NCBI RefSeq assembly: GCF_008728515.1
Contig: NC_044986.1
Span: forward strand, 116,176,313 to 116,240,312
DNA from: Papio anubis
Taxonomy: Eukaryota > Chordata > Mammalia > Primates > Cercopithecidae
Direction of reading: 5' to 3'
DNA length: 64,000 bases
Below, in pieces: positions 57,540-64,000 of this stretch (the stretch's first letter is position 1; the number at the start of each line of letters is the position of its first letter). The notes beneath the pieces were generated by a model, which was not told the origin of the DNA, made no database searches, and saw only the letters and a program-made list of their open reading frames with translations. The position numbers and the translations under genes were made by a program.

Positions 57540-58181
57540 TGATATAGGAGTTAAGAAGAAATCATTTAGGCCGATAGCAAGGGTACAAGAGTCCTCTGCA
57601 AGGTTTTCCTTTTAATAAAAAGCAGCCCCCAAATTATTTTCTTTTCTTATAAGGAGCAGCCTGTAAAATTGAGCTGCAAATATAGACAAGAAAGCTGGAA
57701 GCTTGCACAGGAGACTGTTGGCAGTTGTGCCAATAGGAAAAGGCTGCCTGGGACTAGGCATGTTTAAATGGTGACCCCATATTCCCTTCTCTTTGCCAGC
57801 CATGTGTGCAGTAAGGAGCAGACAAGAAAGGCGAGGGCCCAGTGGAAAGTCCATTTGCATAATAAGATTAGGGTGGGGTAGCCAGCCTTCCCTGTGCTAT
57901 GTAAACGTCACACCTGTTCCAGCCAATCTGTGGGCCCTACATAACTCAGACACCGCTTCCTCAACTCAAGACTGCCTATAAAAGCTGGTGCTCTCCACCA
58001 CAGGCCGTATTTTGCTTGTGGAAGCTCCTCTTTCTCACAAGGGAGAGAGCTATTCCACTTTCTCTTTCTTCTGCCAATTAAACTTTGACTCATTAACCCA
58101 CCCACATGTGTCCGTGTCCTTAATCTTCTTGGTGCCAGACGACAAACCTCAGGTATTTCCCCAGACAACAAAACCGCTTCA
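57540..58181 (+). mobile_element. Solo ERV1-like LTR, sister of 41600-42265
   Basis: Starts TGATATAGG and runs parallel to the LTR at 41600: 'aagctggaagcttgcacagg', 'ttgtgccaataggaaaagg', 'gcctataaaagctggtg'. It retains a CCAAT box (57923-57927), TATAAAAG (57977-57984) and an 'aattaaactttgact' polyadenylation-type region near 58077. The probable target duplication is gtaa/ttaa (57536-57539 and 58182-58185, one mismatch). Confidence 0.83.
57923..57984 (+). promoter_or_regulatory. Intact CCAAT box and TATA box of the solo LTR
   Basis: gccaatc at 57922-57928 and TATAAAAG at 57977-57984, about 50 bases apart, is a normal LTR core promoter layout. Transcription would run rightward. The sister LTR at 41.6 kb has lost its TATA box. 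Confidence 0.55.
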
Positions 58182-58185
58182 TTAA

Positions 58186-59344
58186 TGGCAGTTTAACATG
58201 TTCCAGTAAGTTGGATGAAAGGAATCTAGTCACAGTCAGTATAAAAAAAATTGTTTAATAAGTAATCCCCATTAGGCAAGAGGAAATGTCTTCATAGAAA
58301 TTAAACATCCATTAACCCCAAGAAGATTTAAAGTTCAGTCCACAAGTATTCAGGAGAATTAAACATTCTTTAATTCACACTTTAATATAAAACTAAGTGC
58401 TCATTTTGTATTTTGTTTACTTGTAAAGTTTAAGAGAGTTCAGCTTACTAGCATTATAGGGAGCCTTTGATTCCAATTTAAACTTGTTTAGAAAATAATT
58501 GATCTAGTTTTATGATTTTAAGTAAAAATCTTATTAAGTTGAAATACACTATTGAATATGTAATAGAACTAGGTTTCTATACTTGTATGTTTAATTTTAC
58601 AGAGCTAAAAGAATTACTAAGTATTTGGGAAATTTTATCACTTAGACCATTGGAACACTTGTTTAAAATGAAAGTGACAATATTTAATTGGTAAATGAGA
58701 TTTAATTTTTAATGGCATATAATTAATTAAGGTTTTTAATGGAACCGAATTTAATAAATGGCCTCTTAAAAGTGTTAAACTTTTCTAGTGAATAAACAGC
58801 AAGATTTGTAACCAGAATTAACATTTTTAAAGAAGAATAAGACTTCTGAATGTATGACTTAAATAAATTGTATATTAATTATTAAAACTGATCTTTTCTG
58901 CACAGGAATAGGTTACATTATTAAACACCAAAAGTCATACATTTCTCAGTTTTAGAAGGAAGGAGAATGTTAATACAATTCATCAAATATGTCATGAATT
59001 TGGGAGAACTATATATGAATGAATATGAGTAAGTACAAGTTTTGTAACTGATGATAAAAGGAAAAAAAGTAACACAACATTGCTATTTTGAATAAGTCTG
59101 ATGTCATAGTATCTTTTTTTTCCCCCCTTAGTAAGTCAAGAAATACTAGCTCCTAAATATTTCACTGAGTAATCCAATGAATGCAGCTAAACTTATTTTA
59201 GGTACAGATGGTTAAAAATACATTCCTTCTATACTTACTGGCATTATTAAATTTGCTATAAAACCTGTTTTTCCACCAGCTACAGATCATGTAAAGGTAA
59301 GTGTTTATACAAAACTTAGCACAATATTGTGCAAAGTGCATGGG
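58186..59344. other. Unassigned very AT-rich sequence
   Basis: No repeat family or gene was recognised in 1.1 kb. Confidence 0.5.
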
Positions 59345-59585
59345 TTTTAGGGTTGAACCTGAGGTTTAAACTTTGACCTGCTCCTTATTTAGAGTTGAAC
59401 CTGAAGTTTGAACTTTGACCTGCTCTTTATCACTTGAGTTAGTTCACTTCTCTAAATCTCAGTTGCTTCCCTACAAAGATGATTACCCCTACTTCAGATA
59501 TGTGTTGGGAGGGGCAAATCATAGAATACACAAAACATCATGTTCAGCAGATGGCATAGAATTGGTATTTAACTAAATAGTAACA
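59345..59585 (-). mobile_element. MIR SINE, antisense, with internal tandem duplication
   Basis: Complement of MIR: 'cacttctctaaatctcagtt', 'ctacaaagatgattacccct', 'agcagatggcatagaattgg'. The left part contains two 42-bp tandem units (59352-59393, 59394-59435). Confidence 0.75.
59352..59435 (+). repeat. 42-bp tandem duplication
   Basis: Both units begin 'gttgaacctga' and contain 'aactttgacctgctc'. They differ at a few positions plus the end (ttattt/ttatca). Confidence 0.92.
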
Positions 59586-59760
59586 TTTGTTCCTATTAAT
59601 TTTATGGTATTGAAAATTTTTTTACATAGCTTGAGTTACACTTATGGGATGTTCCTCTGGTCAAATTTCTTAATATCTGTAAGTCTAAATTTTCTCAAGA
59701 ACAAGACTGATATTATAATAATTGCTGTATGAATAAAATGATTTAACTACATAATAAAAG

Positions 59761-59902
59761 TTTTAGTGCTGTGCCTCAATATTGTAAGTATACAGATATT
59801 TATTATCATTAATTTTAATATAGAATCTTTTTAGTACTGTGCCTCAATATTGTAAGTATACAAATATTATTTATTATCATTATTAATTTTAATATAGAAT
59901 AT
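59761..59902 (+). repeat. 68-74-bp tandem duplication
   Basis: Both units contain 'ctgtgcctcaatattgtaag' and end 'aattttaatatagaat'. The second has two small insertions (tat and att). Divergence is very low, so the duplication is young. Confidence 0.95.
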
Positions 59903-59932
59903 TACAGTTTCTTAAAGTCTTCTGTACTTTGG

Positions 59933-60268
59933 CGTGTCATGGTGGCTCACACCTGTAATCCCAGCACTTTGGGAGGCCGAGGCAGGTGGATCACTTGAGG
60001 TCAGGAGTTCGAGACCAGCCTGACCAACATGGAGAAGCCCCATCTCTACTAAAAATACAAAATTCACCAGGCGTAGTGGTGCATGCCTGTAATCCCAGCT
60101 ACTGGGTACTCCAGAGGCTGAGGCAGGAGAATCTCTTGAACCGGGAGGCGGAGGTTGCAGTGAGCTGAGATGATGTCATTGCACTACAGCCTGGGCAACA
60201 AGAGCAAAACTAAACTCTGTCTCAAAAAAAAAAAAAAAAAAAGAAAGAAAGGAAAGAAAAAAAAAAAA
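59933..60268 (+). mobile_element. Alu (AluS-like), sense
   Basis: Two-arm Alu starting 'ggcgtgtcatggtggctcac', with a short duplication in the right arm ('gctactgggtactccagagg'). A long (A)n/(GAAA)n tail runs at 60222-60268. Confidence 0.94.
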
Positions 60269-60339
60269 GGCTCCCTTACTTTTAAACACCTTGTTTCACC
60301 CTTAGCATGTAAATCTCCAGCAGGAATCTAGTTACATAA

Positions 60340-60700
60340 TGTATTTAAAAGTATGAGCTCTTGTAAATAATCAACCCTCAAATTTTTTAGTGGGTTCTGA
60401 TAACACAGGTTTAATTTTTGCTCATGCTACATAACCAGTAAAAATCAACAGAAGCCTCTTTGCTCCATTAGGGACCCAGGCTGATAGAAATTGTACTATT
60501 TGAAATGTTGTCAGTTTCTCTGTCAAGGGAAAAAGAACCGCTGAATCTAAAAGTGGTTCCTTTCCTTCTACATCTTACAAGTTCTATTCTCTGGGCCAGA
60601 GAAAACTGCATGTCCATACCCAACTTTAAATAGGGGGGCTAGTACAAACCTTCCGTGGACCTAGGATATGTGTGAACACACTTAATGACTATGACACCTT
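60340..60700 (-). mobile_element. Ancient LTR-like repeat (MaLR-like), weak
   Basis: 'aacacaggtttaatttttgc', 'ctcatgctacataaccagta' and 'agggacccaggctgatagaa' recall a common ancient medium-reiterated sequence. The family is not named, and orientation is an inference. Confidence 0.35.
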
Positions 60701-61005
60701 GTTTCAGGTATAGCGAATATCTTTTATGCCATATTATAAATTAAAGAGATATATTTATAAAATTTCGTAGCTTCAATAAAGCTGTTCTGACAGTAAGCAT
60801 GTCAGATTTTGTCATTTGAATCTTGGGCCCTTATGCAAAATATCAAAAATAAAGTTTAAAAAGATCATTATTAGTAGTTAAATTACAGATGAAAAAAGAG
60901 ATAATTATGCTGTAGTTCAACCCATATAATAATAACCAATTTAATAATTTGTAGCTTATCTTTGCAGATTATGAATAAGTAAATAGAGTTGCATCTGTGT
61001 GCATA
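60701..61005. other. Unassigned AT-rich sequence
   Basis: Nothing was recognised. Confidence 0.5.
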
Positions 61006-61009
61006 TATG

Positions 61010-61340
61010 TTTATAGTTTTACAATAAATGGGATCATAATGTATACAAACTATTTTTATTATTCCACATTAGTAATATTGTAGAAAAGATTTTTTTTTCC
61101 TGTAAATAGACACACTTCTTATAAGTACCATGCACTAACCAATTGTACCACTACAGCCAAAAGTAAACACACTGCTATTAATCAATATCGTATATACCTT
61201 TTACATGGGCTGCGTATTTTAAATGTTTTTAACTCTTATACAGAACTTTACAATAAACATTTTGGTATCTGAATGTTTTTACATAATCAAAATTGTTCAT
61301 TACATTTATAGACATATAACTTCTGGATAAAATGAAAATA
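61010..61340 (-). mobile_element. Old L1 (L1ME-like) 3' UTR, probably antisense
   Basis: 'ttacaataaatgggatcata', 'acaataaacattttggtatc' and 'agacatataacttctggata' follow the complement of the L1ME-type 3' UTR. Confidence 0.55.
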
Positions 61341-61890
61341 CATATTGAGAAACAGGAAAATTTTTTATCACTTTCTAACCTTGACTCAATTTTCTCTATT
61401 CAGTCTTAAGACTGAGCTAGTAAGTCCTAAACTAGAGATAAAAATGTGATTATTAAATTTTGATTTAAATAATTTATTCTGTTAAAACCAATTTCCTGAT
61501 ATCCTGCCTCATTATACCTAAACAAGGGCCATCAGGAAAGGGATTGTGAAAACAGGCAAGAATTGTTCTCAGAGATTAATTCAACATTAACACATTGAAA
61601 GAGAAAACATGATGATTGGCTTGTTCTTCCTTTACCCTGGCAGCTATTACAACCCCATAAGTCAGGTACAGTTGGGGCAGAGGGCAGCATATGAGGAAAG
61701 GCTAAGATTGTGAGAGTTGTTTATTTGAATTGAATGACTTACTACCCAGCTGCATGACTTACCTAGCTCAATGAAAGCTAGTGTGAAGAGATAAAGAATA
61801 CACAATTCTATAAGTCCTATAATCTCTATATAAGACCATTGTACTTCTTCACATTTCTGTAAAGTCATGCCATGCCTGAAGAAGGATGCT
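61341..61890. other. Unassigned sequence
   Basis: No family or gene was recognised. Confidence 0.5.
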
Positions 61891-61892
61891 AG

Positions 61893-63158
61893 GATTAGAG
61901 CCAAGATAGTTGACTAGATGTAGCCAGGAAGCTCATCTCCTGTCCGTCAGTTCCTGTATCATTTTATTGTGATTTTTAACTTCCTTGGATTGGATATCAT
62001 CACACTCCTGAATCTCAGTCATCTTCATTCCTATCCACATTCCAAATCCGATTTCTGTGCGTGCAGCCATCTCAGCCTGGTTCGGAACCATTGCTGGAGA
62101 GGCAGGGGAGTCATTTGGAGGATACAAAGGCCCTCTGGCTTTTGGAGTTGTCAGAGTTTTTAAGCTGGTTCTTTCTCATCTTTGTGGGATAATGTTTCTT
62201 CAGTCTTTGAAGTTGCTGACCTTTAGATTTTTTTTTTCTTTTATCCTATTTGATGACCTTTAGAGTTTGATTGTATAAGGTGAATTCAACCAACTGGCTT
62301 TGTTTCTAGAAGATTTTCAGGGGCCAGTGCTCAGCTCCTAACTCCTGAACTGCCTGCTGTAACTCTTGGGGACTTGTATTGAGCCCTGACTTTGTTCTCT
62401 GGCACCTCAAGGGGTTTGGAATCCACTGCACTGAGGGGACTGAGGTGCTCCCAGATTGCCAGTCGCTACACTTCCATGGGTGGTTCCAGCCCAATCTTTC
62501 ATAGTGAGGTGGCAGCGGGATCCATCCTGGTTTGCATGTGTCAGCAGTACCGTGATGGTGTCCATACTTATTGGCTGCAGCAGGGAACTGGTGAGTGCCA
62601 CGGTGCCTGCCTCTGTGTGGGTGTTCACCACAGTGGCAGGGGCAGCACTGCTCAGGGTGTGAGGGCCCCAACTGGCAGCCATGCATGTGGTTGCACTGAT
62701 GGTGTTGTTAGCATGGGGGCAGGGTGCTGGCGGGTACAAGTCTATGTATACTCTCTGCACTGCAGGCAGGGGTTGTCTCTCAGGGCAGAGGAAGGTCTGC
62801 CATTCTCTGTGCCTAACTTCATTCCCATGACAGAGTTGGCACAAGGGTGGGATGCTGATGGGAGTTGGGCTGCTTGGCTCTGTGCCCACCCAGGCTCTGA
62901 CTGCATGGCAGTTTGGCAGAGGGAGGAGGGGCAAAGTGCATTCCCACTGCAGCAGTGTCAGGGCAAGGTGCACCCACACAAGTATGCTGACAGGGCAAGG
63001 AAGCAAAGCCTGCGCATACACAGAGATGCTGGTAACGTGGTGTGCCTAGGGGCAGTTTGTGGAGGGAGTGGGCAATTAGTGTATGGCCACGGGGGCTGCC
63101 CACTGGAGCTCTCCATCAGTCAGGCATGGTCCAACGGTGCAGGAGCTGTGATGCAGTC
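61893..63158 (+). mobile_element. Probable L1 5' UTR (L1PB/L1MA-like), sense
   Basis: 'agccaagatagttgactaga' at 61898 matches the start of older primate L1 elements (gccaagatggc...gactaga). The block that follows becomes GC-rich after 62300, as L1 5' UTRs do. It runs to the window end apart from a MER1 insertion. The 288-codon open frame at 62392-63258 lies entirely in this UTR and the MER1 edge and is fortuitous. ORF1 would lie beyond the window. Confidence 0.6.
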
Positions 63159-63166
63159 CCCTAGAG

Positions 63167-63501
63167 AAGGAGTCCCTAAACCCCAGGCCCCAGACTGGTG
63201 CCGGTCTGGGGTCACACAACAGGAGGTGAGCAGCAGGCAAGAGAGTATGACTGCCTGAGCTCTGCCTCCTTTCAGATCACTGGTAGCATTAGATTATCCC
63301 AGGAGAGTGAATCCTATTGTGAACTGTGCATGCAAGAGATCTAGGTCGCATGCCCCTTATGAGAATCTAATGCCTGATGATCCAAGGTGGAACAGTTCTA
63401 TTGTAGTTCTATCCCAAAACCGTTCCCCACCATCCCCAGTTCACAGAAAAATTGTCTTCCATGAAACTGGTCCCTGGTGTCAAAAAGGTTGGGGTATACT
63501 G
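63167..63501 (-). mobile_element. MER1B-like hAT element with 8-bp target duplication
   Basis: 335 bases (consensus about 337 as remembered) between inverted ends aaggagtccctaaacc and 'aaaaaggttggggtatactg'. The interior 'attgtgaactgtgcatgcaa' and 'gagaatctaatgcctgatga' is diagnostic. Flanks ccctagag (63159-63166) and ccctaggg (63502-63509) are an 8-bp hAT-type duplication with one mismatch. It splits the L1 5' UTR. Orientation is relative to my remembered consensus. Confidence 0.92.
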
Positions 63502-64000
63502 CCCTAGGGCACCTGAGGCTGCCCTGCAAGCAGGCACGACCAGGCTGGGGCTACAGAATTGGCCAGGAGACCAAGGGATGCTCAGGTTGGACTGTCCCCA
63601 TCTGATGGGCAAGACCACCCTGAAGAGTTCAGGTCCACCAGTTCCCCTAGGGCTAAAGCCTCCTCTTGGAGTAAGTCAAGCCTAGGGAGATGGGTAACCC
63701 TGTCCATGTTCCACTACAGATGCTCCTGCAGCAAACCCTCTGGGCTCTGCATCAGCTGATGTGATGTCCCCTACCACTTCTCTAAGCAGCTCTCCTTGCC
63801 AAATCGAGTGTTCTTGGTGATTAAGGGGTCACCTCCTGCCAGGATTTCTGAGGTCCCTTGACAAGAGCAGGTTGCTCCATGCCGGTTCAACTCACCCATT
63901 ACCCTGGAGTCATTGGGGATCAGGAATGAGTTCTAGTACATGGTGTCCTTGTGCAGGGTTCCAGGCTTTCTTCCCCCATTAGCCAGCTTCTGTGTCTTCA
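63502..64000 (+). mobile_element. Probable L1 5' UTR, continued to window end
   Basis: GC-rich sequence continues the block before the MER1: 'gccaggagaccaagggatgc', 'agatgctcctgcagcaaacc', 'ggagtcattggggatcagga'. No frame of L1 ORF1 is reached. Confidence 0.55.

Noticed and set aside
62392..63258. 288-codon plus-strand open frame and overlapping 204-codon minus-strand frame
   Set aside because: They lie in GC-rich sequence that looks like an L1 5' UTR, overlap on both strands, run into a MER1 element and show no domain. GC-rich DNA gives long frames by chance.

Overview
This window looks like nuclear DNA from a catarrhine primate, most likely an Old World monkey such as a macaque, baboon or relative. 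It holds thirteen Alu copies. The two youngest (about 10489-10780 and 23561-23870) carry features I associate with cercopithecid AluY subfamilies: 'ccacctcgcccggctagttt' in both, and 'ggccggatctcagctcac' in the second. The second also has a 14-bp target-site duplication and a long homopolymer tail. The rest of the DNA is AT-rich and gene-poor. I find no exon chain, no multi-domain protein, no rRNA, tRNA or snRNA gene, and no CRISPR array. Every open frame I examined is a translation of an Alu, a microsatellite, an L1 or LTR remnant, or AT-rich noise. The best description is an intergenic or deep intronic desert built from nested transposon fossils.

Layout. 1-5 kb: old L1, then an almost complete but dead Tigger1 transposon split by a young L1 tail with a 16-bp duplication. 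5-8 kb: antisense L1, a (GA)n run and a 0.7-kb GATA/CAGA array, then a truncated Alu. 8-11.2 kb: two antisense LTR-like blocks, the second rich in CpG, and two Alus. 11.2-18.1 kb: a long antisense L1M mosaic interrupted by an LTR-like element with a triplicated CCAAT module. 18.6-28 kb: L2, L1, MER2-like, a young AluY, MLT1 and MIR. 28-35.7 kb: mostly unassigned sequence, an LTR-like element with a 0.5-kb microsatellite, and two Alus. 35.7-40 kb: sense L1/HAL1-like sequence and a duplicated LTR-like segment. 41-48.3 kb: two old antisense L2 stretches that served as landing pads for a solo ERV1-like LTR (4-bp CTGG duplication), MLT1 copies, MER20, a deletion derivative of Tigger1 and a MER8-like element; between the two stretches lie an LTR-like block and another Tigger-type element split by an Alu. 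48.5-56.6 kb: Alus, MIR, L2 ends, a perfect hairpin beside an A/T run, and antisense L1. 56.8-58.2 kb: an antisense LTR followed by a second solo LTR of the 41.6-kb family. 58.2-61.9 kb: AT-rich sequence, a MIR with an internal tandem duplication, an Alu. 61.9-64 kb: GC-rich probable L1 5' UTR interrupted by a 335-bp MER1 element with an 8-bp duplication.

Nothing here forms a pathway. The functional candidates are regulatory: intact CCAAT/TATA signals in the 57.5-kb LTR, a CpG-rich LTR-like block at 9.3-10.3 kb, tandem DR3/AP-1-like motifs at 44.1 kb, and a few complex repeat-free stretches. Family names come from remembered consensus sequences, not from a search, and most edges are good to about 10-50 bases unless a target-site duplication is stated. 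I found no previously undescribed system that the sequence alone can support.
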